A stretch of 64,000 nt of DNA from Xenorhabdus griffiniae (GCF_001028135.1 NZ_LDNM01000031.1:1-64000); one strand, 5' to 3'. Counted from the stretch's first letter, positions 1 through 8,802 are shown. Translations and numbers: made by a program. The notes: generated by a model not told the origin, from the sequence alone.

Positions 1-355
1 AGCTCTTTACTCGAAGCAACCTGTTTATTTTTGACTAAAAAACATTCGTGATCTTGCCCTGGGTAATTGTCAAATACCTGAGTAGGTTGATGATTGCATC
101 ATTTATTATTAGCTTTCCTGTTTCTTTGTGTGTTAGTTACAAGTTAAAAAGCGATGGTTATGTCACATGTGATAAAATATCGTGGATGTCACCAACAACC
201 TACGTAAAAAATTTGTCATTGTGTAAATGATTTTTTTTGTAAATATTTTGTCTTCATGTTTTCCCTTGTTTAGCCTCTAAATCACAGAGGCTTTCTTATT
301 ATTTTTCACGGTGTTAAATAGTGTTTTAAAGAAAATAACTATTCCGAAAAACACC
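1..355. other. AT-rich intergenic region at left edge
   Basis: No convincing gene is seen. The stretch is strongly AT-rich. The only sizeable open frame (48-230, plus) starts at a non-ATG codon, has no clear ribosome binding site and codes for a composition with no family resemblance. The one clear signal is the terminator-like hairpin at 272-300, which suggests that a transcript entering from the left of the window ends here. Confidence 0.5.
272..300 (+). terminator. Rho-independent terminator
   Basis: The arms AGCCTCT (272-278) and AGAGGCT (286-292) form a perfect 7-bp stem with a 7-nt loop, followed by the T-rich tract TTCTTATTATTTTT. It should end transcription coming from outside the window on the left. 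Confidence 0.6.
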
Positions 356-566
356 ATGAAAAAACTACTCGAACTACGCCAACAGAAAGCTGAACTGACT
401 ACCCAGATGTGTTCACTGCTCATCAAAGCGGAAGACGAAAAGCGCTCACTATCTACCGATGAAGCAAAACAGTTCGACGAGCTGCGCAGTTATATTCTGA
501 CTGGCGAAACTCGCTCGTTGTCTACAGGCGTCCCGGCAGACGGTGGCTATACCGTTACGCCGGGCT
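356..566 (+). pseudogene. Phage major capsid protein, N-terminal fragment (HK97-like)
   Basis: The fragment encodes about 70 residues that resemble the start of HK97-type major capsid precursors. It has a lysine/glutamate-rich, coiled-coil-like scaffold (delta) segment (LLELRQQKAELTTQM), then the linker before the mature capsid (STGVPADGGYTVTPG). Family members are about 380-400 residues, so more than 80% is missing. The frame runs into a stop at 566-568 at the point where sequence of a different phage gene begins. The ATG at 356 is preferred to the upstream GTG at 311 because MKKLLELRQ is the usual family start. This is a prophage relic, not a functional gene. Confidence 0.7.
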
Positions 567-1182
567 AGATTTATCTTCCACGGGCGATATCACCAGTATT
601 TGCTATACATTCCCGGTGGATAACGAACTATTATTACTGACCCGCCATTATCTGCCGGAAGTGCAGCTACAGAACCCGGCGAATAAGAACCGGGCAATCT
701 ATCGACAATGGGCGCGAATGGGCTGGTTACGCACCACCACAGGCGACTGCATTGATTATGACCGTATCCGTGATGATATTCTCAGAGACAGCCAGCACTT
801 TGATATCAAACTGGTGGGCTTCGACACATGGAACGCCACACATCTACGCACCCAATTACAGGGCGCGGGGCTGGATGTTGAGCCGTTCCCGCAAACCTAT
901 ATGCGGTTTAGTCCGGTGGCAAAATCGGCTGAGGTCTTCGTTAACCGCAAGGTCATTCGTCACAACGGCGATCCGGTACTCGCGTGGGCGATAGCCAATG
1001 TGGTGATGGAAACAGACGCCAACGCCAACATCAAACCGAATAAAAAGAAATCTGCGAATAAGATAGACCCTGCAATCGCGTTCCTGATGAGTTTTGGCAC
1101 ATGGCAAGTCGAGCATGAAGACTTTGCATTTACCTTAAGTGATGAACAACAGCAGCGGTTGGATAGCTTTGATGGGATATAG
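562..1182 (+). pseudogene. Phage terminase large subunit, C-terminal fragment
   Basis: An open frame from about 562 encodes GLDLSSTGDITS and then about 195 further residues typical of the nuclease domain of HK97/Terminase_1-type large subunits. The first Asp lies in a DLS motif, and GFDTWNATHLRTQLQG, QTYMRFSPVAKSAEVF and the late KKSANKIDPAIAFLMSF segments follow. The N-terminal ATPase domain with Walker motifs is absent (full proteins are 500-570 residues). The join to the capsid fragment at 562-566 shows that an internal deletion or rearrangement fused two head genes, in the reverse of the usual terminase-then-capsid order. There is no start codon of its own at the true fragment edge; the GTG at 616 is internal. 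Confidence 0.75.
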
Positions 1183-1306
1183 ATAATTCTTATCTATGCT
1201 TTTGATATGTCTAAAAAATACTCAGTGTTATTGCTTGGTTTTACTGGTATCGGCCTGAAAGATATTGAATACTAGGAGTTTCATTTAGTGAAAAAAGGCA
1301 ACAAAC

Positions 1307-1828
1307 ATGTATAGCAAAAATAACATTGGAGAATATCAAGACCTAATAAGAAAGTTATCTCTTATAGATAATTTTGAAACTTGGATGGTTCACGTACAAT
1401 TTTTAGAAAAAAAAGAAGCAGAGCATGTTTGTGAATCAGCTAGACGTTTATGGATAAAACGTAAAATATCAGATGGTAGTTTACTCTTACATCCAGATAT
1501 ACGAGAAGAATTAATTCAACGGAAATATGATCCATTGCCTATTCATATGAAGATGATTTGGGCTAGTTTATTGGCGTCTTACGACGGAGCTAATAGAACA
1601 GAATATATTCAAAGAATAAAGAAAAAAATAATCAAAAGATATGATGATGAATGGTGGTCTGATGTTAATAAAAGAATATCACCTGCCTATAAAGCTCGAC
1701 AATATATATTAAAAAATATTGATGGTGCTGGTGCGGCTGTAAAATATGCAGCTTCACAGAGTATGTTTCTTGGAGATATTTATCTTGAGTCACGTAATGA
1801 CGCGCTAAGAAGGATTCCAAAGGAATAA
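1307..1828 (+). CDS. Hypothetical protein, AT-rich accessory gene
   Basis: The gene encodes 173 residues that I cannot place in a family. The protein is basic and rich in Lys, Ile and Tyr, with no signal peptide and no obvious membrane segment. Features visible are WMVHVQFLEKKEAEH near residue 27, a central HPDIREELIQRKY, and DDEWWSDVNKRISPAYKARQ near residue 115. The start ATG at 1307 has AAGG about 8 nt upstream. GC content is clearly below that of the chromosomal genes to the right, and the gene sits between a prophage relic and a folded intergenic element, so acquisition by transfer is likely. A phage-defence, toxin or immunity role is possible from context only. Confidence 0.6.
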   Translation: MYSKNNIGEYQDLIRKLSLIDNFETWMVHVQFLEKKEAEHVCESARRLWIKRKISDGSLLLHPDIREELIQRKYDPLPIHMKMIWASLLASYDGANRTEYIQRIKKKIIKRYDDEWWSDVNKRISPAYKARQYILKNIDGAGAAVKYAASQSMFLGDIYLESRNDALRRIPKE

Positions 1829-1963
1829 TCGAAATATTTTTATCTCATTGAGTGAAGTAGTGGGGGAGTCTTAGCTCATTTAATGACATGTAACGAAAAA
1901 AAGTTAATCGTTTATACTGATTCGCTTATTGAACCAGCTAAACCAATCAGTTAAAGTAGCCCC

Positions 1964-2125
1964 GCCACTGGCAAAATCCAGAGGCCAAGGATCATCACCC
2001 TTGAAAAGAGTTACCCACTGGTAGGAATTTTCTACCAGTGCGTCTGCTATCGCCCTTTCAATGGCGGTTCAGGTGAGGGAGGCTTCGGCCTCGCTGGAAG
2101 GTAACTCCCAGTTGTGATGACCTTG
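1964..2125 (+). ncRNA. Candidate structured RNA, unassigned
   Basis: This non-coding stretch can be folded by eye into a compact multibranch structure. A 5' hairpin pairs GCCACTGG (1964-1971) with CCAGAGGC (1978-1985), with one A.A mismatch. A long closing stem pairs CAAGGATCATCAC (1986-1998) with GTGATGACCTTG (2114-2125), with one bulged A. An inner stem pairs GAGTTACC (2008-2015) with GGTAACTC (2100-2107). Inside it lie three hairpins: CACTGGTAG/CTACCAGTG (2016-2024/2032-2040), CGCC/GGCG (2051-2054/2063-2066), and GAGGC-TTCG-GCCTC (2079-2092). I do not recognise a known RNA family. Strand is uncertain; plus is chosen because the downstream regulator is on plus and the UUCG tetraloop falls on that strand. 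Confidence 0.55.
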
Positions 2126-2171
2126 CTTGAATCGCCACCATCAATATTAATTAATGGAAGGGGTAGCAGGA

Positions 2172-2429
2172 ATGAATAACGTTAAAAAAGATTGGCATCA
2201 AGCTGATATTATTGCTGCATTACGTAAGCGTGGTACAACCTTAGCGGCTGTTTCTCGTGAAGCGGGACTCAGTTCATCTACACTGGCAAATACACTCAGT
2301 CGTCCGTGGCCTAAAGGCGAATGGATAATTGCAAATTACCTCGGTATACATCCCTCAGAAATCTGGCCTAGCCGTTATTTTAGTATGACCGGTGATCTTT
2401 TTGACCGGAATCCCAGAAAGAAACCATAA
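2172..2429 (+). CDS. Nlp/Ner-family transcriptional regulator
   Basis: The 85-residue protein resembles E. coli Nlp (SfsB) and the Mu-type Ner repressors, which are small winged-helix-turn-helix DNA-binding proteins. Shared signatures are DWHQADIIAALRKRGTTL near the N-terminus, the helix-turn-helix GLSSSTLANTLSRPWPKGE, and the late IHPSEIWPSRYF. The ATG at 2172 gives the usual N-terminus MNNVKKDWH and has an AGGGG/AGCAGGA region upstream; a GTG/ATG 6 codons earlier is possible but less family-like. In E. coli nlp lies near murA, so its place next to phage debris and a folded element here is different. It may be a phage-derived regulator. The target is unknown. Confidence 0.8.
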   Translation: MNNVKKDWHQADIIAALRKRGTTLAAVSREAGLSSSTLANTLSRPWPKGEWIIANYLGIHPSEIWPSRYFSMTGDLFDRNPRKKP

Positions 2430-2588
2430 ATTAACCAGCTTATTGTTTTAAAAATAGCCGAGAAGATAACTGTAACGGGATATTTTCTTACTGTAGATAC
2501 ATCTGTAACTTTCATCTTAATGCTTCCCGATGAAACTTTTCTTTAGTTCTCATGTTGTTCTGTGAGTGTTTATGTTGAGGATTTTTTG

Positions 2589-2612
2589 GTGGGGTATTCA
2601 GTGGGGTACTCA
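2589..2612. repeat. 12-bp tandem direct repeat
   Basis: GTGGGGTATTCA (2589-2600) is followed immediately by GTGGGGTACTCA (2601-2612), with one difference. It lies at the border between the accessory region and the conserved fis gene, about 60 nt before the fis terminator. It could be a relic of an attachment or recombination site; this is an inference from position only. Confidence 0.5.
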
Positions 2613-2620
2613 GAAATAAA

Positions 2621-2653
2621 AAAAGCACCTCCTCAAAAGAGAAAGTGCTTTTT
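2621..2653 (-). terminator. Terminator of the dusB-fis operon
   Basis: The arms AAAAGCAC (2621-2628) and GTGCTTTT (2645-2652) form a stem just after the fis stop codon. Read on the minus strand the stem is followed by a T-rich tract, and the A/T symmetry may let it work in both directions. Confidence 0.65.
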
Positions 2654-2677
2654 CAACAACATGTTGACTGACTAGGA

Positions 2678-2974
2678 TCAGTTCATGCCGTATTTTTTCA
2701 GTTTCTTACGCAGAGTACCACGGTTGATTCCCATCATCAGGGCTGCGCGAGTCTGGTTGCCACGGGTGTATTGCATCACCATGTCCAACAGTGGCTGTTC
2801 TACTTCAGCCAGTACCAGCTCATACAGGTCATTAACATCTTGACCGTTCAGTTGAGCAAAATAGTTCTTCAGTGCTTGTTTAACTGAATCACGCAGAGGT
2901 TTTTGAGTTACCTGATCTTGTGAATTTACAGTAGCAACGGTTAGTACATCAGAATTTACGCGTTGTTCGAACAT
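2678..2974 (-). CDS. fis: DNA-binding protein Fis
   Basis: This is the factor for inversion stimulation, a 98-residue nucleoid-associated protein that bends DNA, activates rRNA promoters and assists site-specific recombination. The length equals that of the E. coli protein. The C-terminal helix-turn-helix ([20 protein letters not shown]) and the central dimer helices ([20 protein letters not shown]) are intact. The ATG at 2974 follows the dusB stop by 7 nt, so the two are translated from one mRNA, as in E. coli. Expression should follow the growth-rate-controlled promoter upstream of dusB. The terminator is at 2621-2653. Confidence 0.97.
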   Translation of the reverse strand: MFEQRVNSDVLTVATVNSQDQVTQKPLRDSVKQALKNYFAQLNGQDVNDLYELVLAEVEQPLLDMVMQYTRGNQTRAALMMGINRGTLRKKLKKYGMN

Positions 2975-2981
2975 AGTTCTG

Positions 2982-3965
2982 TCAGCTCTTTTCTTTATTT
3001 ACGCAAAAATTTTCGAAGTATGCCTTCAACGCCTCCAGCTGTTCGCTGGCATCCTCTATGGCGTTGAATGTGCGCCGAAACTGGTCATCAGGGGCATGTT
3101 CCTTGAGATACCAAGATACATGCTTGCGTGCAATACGAACTCCTTTGCCTTGACCGTAAAAGTCATGCAGTTCTCGTATATGCTCGCTCATTAAGTGCTG
3201 CACTTCGCCAAGTGGCATCGGTGATAACACTTCTCCTGTTTCCAGATAATGCTGGATTTCCCGAAAGATCCAGGGTCTTCCCTGAGCAGCGCGGCCTATC
3301 ATTAGGGCATCAGCCCCAGTGTATTCAAGCACTGCTCTGGCTTTTAGCGGGTCAGTAATGTCACCATTGGCAATAATTGGAATGGCAACAGTCTGCTTAA
3401 CTGTCCGAATATTGTCGTACTCGGCCTCACCATTAAACAGGCAAGATCGCGTCCTGCCATGTATTGTAAGAGCCTGAATACCACAACGCTCGGCCAATTG
3501 GGCAATTTCTACACAGTTACGCTCTTCCGGTGACCATCCTGTGCGGATCTTCAAAGTGACAGGTACATCAACCGCATTGACGACCGCAGACAGGATTTTT
3601 TCAACCAGTTGCGGATAACGCAGTAATGCAGAGCCTGCCAGCTTACGATTCACCTTTTTAGCTGGGCACCCCATATTGATATCGATGATCTGAGCGCCAT
3701 TAGCGACGTTAATTTTCGCTGCCGCCGCCATTTCATCGGGATCACTACCGGCTATTTGTACAGAACGCACTCCGGGTTCGTCGCTATGAACCATACGCAG
3801 CCGTGATTTATCCGTCTTCCAAACCTGGGGATTGGAAGAAAGCATTTCTGAGACTGTCATTCCTGCACCCATCTGGTAGCAAAGAGATCGAAACGGGCGA
3901 TCTGTTATGCCAGCCATAGGGGCTGCAATAAGACAGTTTTTCAACTGGTATTGTCCGATACGCAT
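2982..3965 (-). CDS. dusB: tRNA-dihydrouridine synthase B
   Basis: DusB is an FMN enzyme that reduces a uridine in the D-loop of tRNA to dihydrouridine. The protein starts [10 protein letters not shown], exactly as family members do, so the ATG at 3965 is chosen over one seven codons upstream. That gives 327 residues. The catalytic cysteine is C100 in [13 protein letters not shown]-barrel motifs include [12 protein letters not shown] and ANGDITDP, and the late [16 protein letters not shown] is the phosphate-binding segment. It is the first gene of the dusB-fis operon, whose translation is known to affect fis expression. Confidence 0.96.
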   Translation of the reverse strand: MRIGQYQLKNCLIAAPMAGITDRPFRSLCYQMGAGMTVSEMLSSNPQVWKTDKSRLRMVHSDEPGVRSVQIAGSDPDEMAAAAKINVANGAQIIDINMGCPAKKVNRKLAGSALLRYPQLVEKILSAVVNAVDVPVTLKIRTGWSPEERNCVEIAQLAERCGIQALTIHGRTRSCLFNGEAEYDNIRTVKQTVAIPIIANGDITDPLKARAVLEYTGADALMIGRAAQGRPWIFREIQHYLETGEVLSPMPLGEVQHLMSEHIRELHDFYGQGKGVRIARKHVSWYLKEHAPDDQFRRTFNAIEDASEQLEALKAYFENFCVNKEKS

Positions 3966-4004
3966 AGACGAAGAAAGAGTGGTCAACTGTGACTAAGGGC
4001 GCGT

Positions 4005-4033
4005 ATATTACGCATTTTTCACAAGATATGAAA
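4005..4033 (-). promoter_or_regulatory. Probable dusB-fis promoter
   Basis: On the minus strand a -10 box TAATAT (4005-4010) lies 17 nt from a weak -35 TTTCAT (4028-4033). The -10 is followed by the GC-rich stretch ACGCGCCC near the expected start point. Such a discriminator is the hallmark of stringently controlled promoters like that of fis. It sits about 40 nt upstream of the dusB start. Confidence 0.6.
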
Positions 4034-4249
4034 GGCCAAACTTTGAGCTAATCGACATTTATAACGGATTTTTTCCAGTTGATTTTTTTAAACTTGGTTG
4101 ATTATTGTTAAATAACAAATAGTTACATTTTATTGCTGAAATTTGTTATTACTTATATTTCTAATCATAAAGAGAGCGGATTACCACCAATTAACCTCTT
4201 GGGTGATCATTTTAGTGGATAATCTCGCTTTTCAATAGGCATTAGGTGA
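4034..4249. other. AT-rich dusB-prmA intergenic region
   Basis: The region is AT-rich and holds no gene. It probably contains Fis and other activator sites for the dusB-fis promoter. An imperfect hairpin pairs GCGGATTACCAC (4176-4187) with GTGGATAATCTCGC (4215-4228) with two bulges; it may terminate the prmA transcript, although the T-tract is poor. Confidence 0.4.
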
Positions 4250-5131
4250 TTATTTTTTAATCCCTGTGATGCGACACCAATCTTCTTGTTCGGCTATCGG
4301 ATCAATAATGAATTCATTGTTATAGGCCTGAGCAACGCCTTCCGCCTGACTGGCCAGAACACCGGACAAGCCCAATAATCCACCCGATTTAGGCAGTGAG
4401 CCGATGACAGGCGCCAGTTCGCGCAGAGGACCCGCCAGAATATTGGCAATCACGATATCGCATTCGAGGTCTTTAGGTTGATCTTTAGACAGAAAGAGGG
4501 TTAATTGGTCAGATACACCGTTGCGTTCAGCGTTATCCCGGCTGGCTTGAATGGCTTGTGGGTCGATATCAATACCGATGGCATGTTTCGCGCCCAGTTT
4601 CAGGGCTGCGATAGCCAATATGCCTGAGCCACAACCGAAGTCGATTACCGTTTTACCTGTCAGGTCAAGGCCATCCAGCCATTGCAGGCAAAGGGAGGTC
4701 GTTGGGTGAGTACCCGTTCCGAAGGCCATACCAGGGTCAAGCATAACATTGACGGCGTCGGGTTCGGGTACTTCGCGCCAGCTGGGGCAGATCCACAGAC
4801 GTTTACCGAAGCACATAGGGTGGAAGTTATCCATCCACTCTCGCTCCCAATCTTTATCTTCCAGTTGTTCAATTTTGTGGATAAAACCTTTGCCCAGTTG
4901 TGGACGTTGTTCCAATTGGCTGACAACCGCGTTCATATCCATTTCAGCGTCATACAGACCGATAACATCGGTATCCCCCCACAAACGCGTTTCGCCCGGC
5001 AGAGGCTCAAAAATAGGCGTATCGTGGCTATCCTGAAAGGTGATTGATACTGCGCCACTTGCCATAAGCTCATCGCCTAACGCTTCCGCTTGTTGTCCCG
5101 TGGTGTTTAGTCTTAATTGTATCCAAGGCAT
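4250..5131 (-). CDS. prmA: Ribosomal protein L11 methyltransferase
   Basis: PrmA transfers methyl groups from S-adenosylmethionine to Lys side chains and the N-terminus of ribosomal protein L11. The 293 residues match the usual length. The N-terminal substrate-recognition domain ([16 protein letters not shown]) is followed by a Rossmann methyltransferase fold. That fold carries motif [21 protein letters not shown], an acidic IDIDPQA, and the catalytic NILAGPL motif. [14 protein letters not shown] is the typical inter-domain signature. The gene follows panF on the same strand after 26 nt and is likely co-transcribed with it. Confidence 0.97.
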   Translation of the reverse strand: MPWIQLRLNTTGQQAEALGDELMASGAVSITFQDSHDTPIFEPLPGETRLWGDTDVIGLYDAEMDMNAVVSQLEQRPQLGKGFIHKIEQLEDKDWEREWMDNFHPMCFGKRLWICPSWREVPEPDAVNVMLDPGMAFGTGTHPTTSLCLQWLDGLDLTGKTVIDFGCGSGILAIAALKLGAKHAIGIDIDPQAIQASRDNAERNGVSDQLTLFLSKDQPKDLECDIVIANILAGPLRELAPVIGSLPKSGGLLGLSGVLASQAEGVAQAYNNEFIIDPIAEQEDWCRITGIKK

Positions 5132-5157
5132 AAAAAATTCTCGTTTTGTGAATCACG

Positions 5158-6606
5158 TTATTGTGTGAAAGGTAATCGTTTAGAGCCAATCCCGCCGAAT
5201 TTATTTCCTATCCAGAATGCCAGTAAACTCAGTAATAGCGATGGCACAATGGGGTGGAAACCCAAAAGCTGGAGATTGAAAGTTGCCAGCAAGGTATAGC
5301 TTGCCGCACCTGCCAGCATTGAGCTGATCGCGCCTGAGGCATTGGCTTGTTCCCAATATAATCCCAGAACCAGTGGCCAGAGGAAAACGGCTTGCAGTCC
5401 ACCAAATGCCAGTAGGTTCAGCCAGATAATCATCTCAGGGGGGTGCCATGCTGCCAGTAGCAGTAATGCGCCTAAACATAGGCTGGAGTAGCTGGAGATG
5501 CGTGACAGTTTTTTCTCCTGACTGATCTGCTGTGGAAACAGATTCAGATAGAGATCTTTGACGATAGTGGCCGAAGATTGCAGCAGTTGGGCGTTAATAG
5601 TCGACATAATTGCCGCCATTGGCGCAGCCAGAAAAATGCCGGCAGCAACAGGAGGCAGTACCGTGAGCATTAACGTTGGGATCACTTGATCGGGGATCGT
5701 CAGATCAGGAATGATGGCTCGGCCAAGGGCACCGGCAAGGTGCATACCGAACATCAGGAATGCCATGATGATCGTGCCAAGCACAATACCGCGATGAACT
5801 GCTTTACTGTCTTTATAAGAGATACAGCGCACGGCGGTGTGTGGCAGCCCAACGACACCAAAGCAAACCAGTACCCAGAAAGACGCCATAAATGGCCCGG
5901 TGAGGATATGATCAGCGCCATATGGGGAAACCAGATTGGGGTCAATCGTGCGCAGTGTCGTCACTGCGGCTGACAATCCACCGGCTTTGTAGATAATACC
6001 GGTCAGTAATAATGCCGTTCCCAGCAGCATCACCAGCCCTTGTAAGGCATCATTGAGGACGCTGGCTCTGAAACCGCCAAATGCGGTATAGAGGGCAATG
6101 GAAACGCCAAAAATCAGCAATCCCGTATCGTAAGGGATACCAGCGGCTGTCTCCAGCAAACGAGCACCCCCAATGAATTGAACTGTCATGGCACCGATAA
6201 AGGCGACTAACAGGCTGATACTGGCAAACCAGACCAGAAATCGGCTCTGATAGCGCGCATATAGCATGTCATTGAGGGTGACCGCATTGTAACGGCGGGC
6301 GAGGATCGCAAATTTTTTCCCCAGTACGCTAAGTGAGAGCCATATTGCGGGCAGTTGGATCAGTGATAACAATACCCAACCGATACCATACTTATAAGCG
6401 GCACCAGGGCCACCAATAAATGAGCTGGCACTGATATAGGTTGCTGTAATGGTCATTGCCAATACAAACCCCCCCATTGAACGGCTGCCGAGAAAATACT
6501 CACTTAAGAATTCACCGGTTTGCCGGCGGCGATAAGCATAGATTGAGAGTATGAAAACCAATGCCAGATATCCCACGAGAGGCAGAATGACTTCACTTTG
6601 CATCAC
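5158..6606 (-). CDS. panF: Sodium/pantothenate symporter
   Basis: PanF imports pantothenate (vitamin B5) with Na+ across the inner membrane for coenzyme A synthesis. The protein has 482 residues and about 12-13 hydrophobic segments of the SSS symporter family. Family signatures include ITATYISASSFIGGPGAAYKYG near residue 55 and GGFRASVLNDALQGLVML near residue 178. The start overlaps the end of yhdT by 14 nt, so the two are translationally coupled as in E. coli. Either of the two consecutive ATG codons at 6606 could be used. Confidence 0.96.
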   Translation of the reverse strand: MMQSEVILPLVGYLALVFILSIYAYRRRQTGEFLSEYFLGSRSMGGFVLAMTITATYISASSFIGGPGAAYKYGIGWVLLSLIQLPAIWLSLSVLGKKFAILARRYNAVTLNDMLYARYQSRFLVWFASISLLVAFIGAMTVQFIGGARLLETAAGIPYDTGLLIFGVSIALYTAFGGFRASVLNDALQGLVMLLGTALLLTGIIYKAGGLSAAVTTLRTIDPNLVSPYGADHILTGPFMASFWVLVCFGVVGLPHTAVRCISYKDSKAVHRGIVLGTIIMAFLMFGMHLAGALGRAIIPDLTIPDQVIPTLMLTVLPPVAAGIFLAAPMAAIMSTINAQLLQSSATIVKDLYLNLFPQQISQEKKLSRISSYSSLCLGALLLLAAWHPPEMIIWLNLLAFGGLQAVFLWPLVLGLYWEQANASGAISSMLAGAASYTLLATFNLQLLGFHPIVPSLLLSLLAFWIGNKFGGIGSKRLPFTQ

Positions 6607-6835
6607 TATCCTCCAGTGGAATGTCTTTGAATATAAACTTCACCATCAAGTAGCAGAGGATGATAAATAAGGCAGGTAGCAGCAGGCAAGCCAGTTCAAA
6701 CCAGCGGGGCAATCCAGTTAAACCGGTGGCATCACTGGGTAAATAAGCACACAGTAGCCAGCCAACAAGATAAGCCAACGTCAGGAATATCGCCCAGCGT
6801 GCTTCTTTGTGGGATTGAACAAATCGTCCGTCCAT
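6593..6835 (-). CDS. yhdT: YhdT family membrane protein
   Basis: This is an 80-residue inner-membrane protein with two predicted hydrophobic helices (AIFLTLAYLVGWLLCAYL and ACLLLPALFIILCYLMVKFIF) joined by the conserved loop SDATGLTGLPRWFE. Small YhdT proteins nearly always precede PanF and resemble the small subunits of other sodium solute symporters, so a helper role for PanF is plausible but unproven. It lies downstream of accC behind a terminator, so its transcription may be partly independent. Confidence 0.9.
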   Translation of the reverse strand: MDGRFVQSHKEARWAIFLTLAYLVGWLLCAYLPSDATGLTGLPRWFELACLLLPALFIILCYLMVKFIFKDIPLEDSDAK

Positions 6836-6896
6836 TCGTTCTCCGGGTAATTTACATGAAACAATATGGGGGGAATTTTAGCCATATGAAACTATA

Positions 6897-6929
6897 AAAA
6901 ATCCCACCTGTAAAAGATGGGATTTTATT
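6897..6929 (-). terminator. accBC terminator
   Basis: ATCCCA (6901-6906) pairs with TGGGAT (6918-6923), extended by flanking A/T pairs. On the minus strand the hairpin is followed by a run of T. It lies just after the accC stop codon and separates accBC from yhdT-panF. Confidence 0.75.
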
Positions 6930-6965
6930 CAAAGCAACAAATGCTAAATAAGCGTCACAGAAACC

Positions 6966-8315
6966 TTACTTATCATGCAAGCCGAGTTTCTTCTCCAGAT
7001 AGTGGATATTGGTTCCGCCTGTCTGGAAGTTCTCGTCATCCATAATTGCCAGTTGCAGATCGATATTGGTCTTGATGCCATCAATGATCAACTCAGCCAG
7101 TGCGTTCTTCATCCGCACAATGGCCACTTCACGGGTTTCGCCGTAAGTGATCAACTTACCGATCATAGAATCATAATAAGGCGGTACGGTATATCCCGCA
7201 TAGATATGGGATTCCCAACGCACACCAAATCCACCCGGTGAGTGGAAATGGGTGATTTTGCCCGGACTTGGCAGGAAGGTTTTCGGGTCTTCTGCATTGA
7301 TACGACATTCAATCGCATGGCCTTTGATTTCGACATCTTCCTGTTTGACAGACAGTGGTAAACCCGAGGCGATACGCAGCTGCTCCTTGATCAGGTCAAT
7401 GCCAGTGATCATTTCCGTCACGGGATGTTCAACCTGAATACGGGTATTCATCTCGATAAAGTAGAATTCATCATTTTCGTACAGGAACTCAAATGTACCC
7501 GCGCCACGGTAGCCGATTTCGATACAGGCATTGGCACAACGTTCACCAATACTGCGACGCAGTTCTGGTGGGATGCCCGGTGCTGGCGCTTCTTCCACGA
7601 CTTTCTGGTGACGGCGCTGCATGGAGCAGTCTCGTTCAGCCAGATAGAGTGCATTGCCCTGACCATCAGCCAGAACCTGAATTTCAACGTGACGTGGGTT
7701 TTCAAGGAATTTCTCCATGTAGACCATGTCGTTGTTGAAAGCGGCTTTGGCTTCTGCGCGGGTCATGGCGATGGATTGTTCCAGATCTTTGTCGCAGCGT
7801 ACGACGCGCATCCCACGACCGCCGCCACCGCCCGAGGCCTTGATGATCACCGGATAGCCGATGCGGTTTGCAATGGCCTTGTTTTTCTCGGTATCGTCAC
7901 CCAATGGGCCATCAGAGCCAGGTACGCAAGGGACGCCCGCTTTTTTCATGGCGTTGATAGCGGAAACTTTATCCCCCATCAAACGGATGGTGTCCGCTTT
8001 CGGACCAATGAAAATAAAGCCAGAACGCTCGACCTGCTCGGCAAAGTCAGCGTTTTCAGACAGGAAGCCATAACCCGGATGGATTGCCTGTGCACAAGTA
8101 ATCTCCGCCGCAGAAATAATGGCAGGAATATTCAGGTAACTTTTCGCTGAGGCAGCTGGGCCGATACAGACGGTTTCATCCGCCAGCAGGACGTGCTTCA
8201 GGTCACGATCTGCCGCAGAGTGCACAGCCACAGTTTTGATCCCAAGTTCCTTACAGGCTCTCAGGATACGCAGTGCAATTTCACCGCGGTTAGCAATGAC
8301 AATTTTTTCAAGCAT
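6966..8315 (-). CDS. accC: Acetyl-CoA carboxylase, biotin carboxylase subunit
   Basis: AccC carboxylates the biotin on AccB using ATP and bicarbonate, the first half-reaction of malonyl-CoA and fatty-acid synthesis. The ATG at 8315 gives [20 protein letters not shown], the standard N-terminus, and a 449-residue protein; the longer frame would run into accB. The ATP-grasp glycine-rich loop is [14 protein letters not shown]. Active-site segments [21 protein letters not shown] and [16 protein letters not shown] are intact. accB lies 13 nt upstream on the same strand, forming the accBC operon. Confidence 0.97.
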   Translation of the reverse strand: MLEKIVIANRGEIALRILRACKELGIKTVAVHSAADRDLKHVLLADETVCIGPAASAKSYLNIPAIISAAEITCAQAIHPGYGFLSENADFAEQVERSGFIFIGPKADTIRLMGDKVSAINAMKKAGVPCVPGSDGPLGDDTEKNKAIANRIGYPVIIKASGGGGGRGMRVVRCDKDLEQSIAMTRAEAKAAFNNDMVYMEKFLENPRHVEIQVLADGQGNALYLAERDCSMQRRHQKVVEEAPAPGIPPELRRSIGERCANACIEIGYRGAGTFEFLYENDEFYFIEMNTRIQVEHPVTEMITGIDLIKEQLRIASGLPLSVKQEDVEIKGHAIECRINAEDPKTFLPSPGKITHFHSPGGFGVRWESHIYAGYTVPPYYDSMIGKLITYGETREVAIVRMKNALAELIIDGIKTNIDLQLAIMDDENFQTGGTNIHYLEKKLGLHDK

Positions 8316-8328
8316 GGGGTGCGCCTTG

Positions 8329-8775
8329 TTATTCGATGACGACCAGTGGCTCGTCGAATTCAACAGGTTGACCGTCCTGAACCAGAATCGCTTTTACTAC
8401 GCCAGTTTTGTCGGCTTCGATCTGGTTCATCATTTTCATCGCTTCAACGATGCACAGGGTTTCGCCCTGATTAACATGCTGGCCGACTTCAATGAAAGCT
8501 TTCGCATCCGGGCTGGGGGAACGGTAGAACGTACCAACCATTGGAGAGCGAACTGTGTGGCCGCTGATTTCAGCCGGTTTGTCAGCGATGGCTGGCGCAG
8601 CGGCCTGCACTGGCTGCTGGGCGGGTGCAGAAATATATTGCTGAGTTACAGGCACTGCTGCGGGTGTCGTGACCCGGCTGATGCGCACTGACTCCTCACC
8701 TTCAGAAATTTCCAATTCAGAAATGCCAGATTCTTCAACCAGCTCGATCAATTTTTTTATCTTACGAATATCCAT
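8329..8775 (-). CDS. accB: Biotin carboxyl carrier protein of acetyl-CoA carboxylase
   Basis: AccB carries the covalently bound biotin that shuttles carboxyl groups between AccC and the AccAD transferase. The 148 residues comprise an N-terminal dimerisation segment ([17 protein letters not shown]), a flexible Ala/Pro/Gln linker (about residues 38-68), and a C-terminal biotinyl domain. The biotin attachment site is K114 in EAMKMMN. The protruding thumb typical of E. coli BCCP is present ([13 protein letters not shown]). In enterobacteria AccB autoregulates the operon. aroQ lies only 27 nt upstream, so read-through from aroQ is possible. Confidence 0.97.
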   Translation of the reverse strand: MDIRKIKKLIELVEESGISELEISEGEESVRISRVTTPAAVPVTQQYISAPAQQPVQAAAPAIADKPAEISGHTVRSPMVGTFYRSPSPDAKAFIEVGQHVNQGETLCIVEAMKMMNQIEADKTGVVKAILVQDGQPVEFDEPLVVIE

Positions 8776-8802
8776 GAGTGTGGTTCCGTACTTTTAAGTC
8801 AA

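Noticed and set aside
48-230. 60-codon plus-strand open frame at left edge
   Set aside because: Starts at a non-ATG codon, lacks a ribosome binding site, and lies in AT-rich DNA before a terminator. No family resemblance.
1207-1275. 22-codon open frame beginning ATG TCT AAA AAA
   Set aside because: Too short, with no clear ribosome binding site or known homologue. Possibly a phage scrap, but not supportable.
2101-2140. tRNA-like 3' end (CGCCACCA) after the folded element
   Set aside because: No acceptor-stem partner or T-arm sequence that folds correctly. Not a tRNA or tmRNA.
7425-8150. 241-codon plus-strand open frame
   Set aside because: Exact shadow of accC, which has a complete, conserved sequence on the minus strand.
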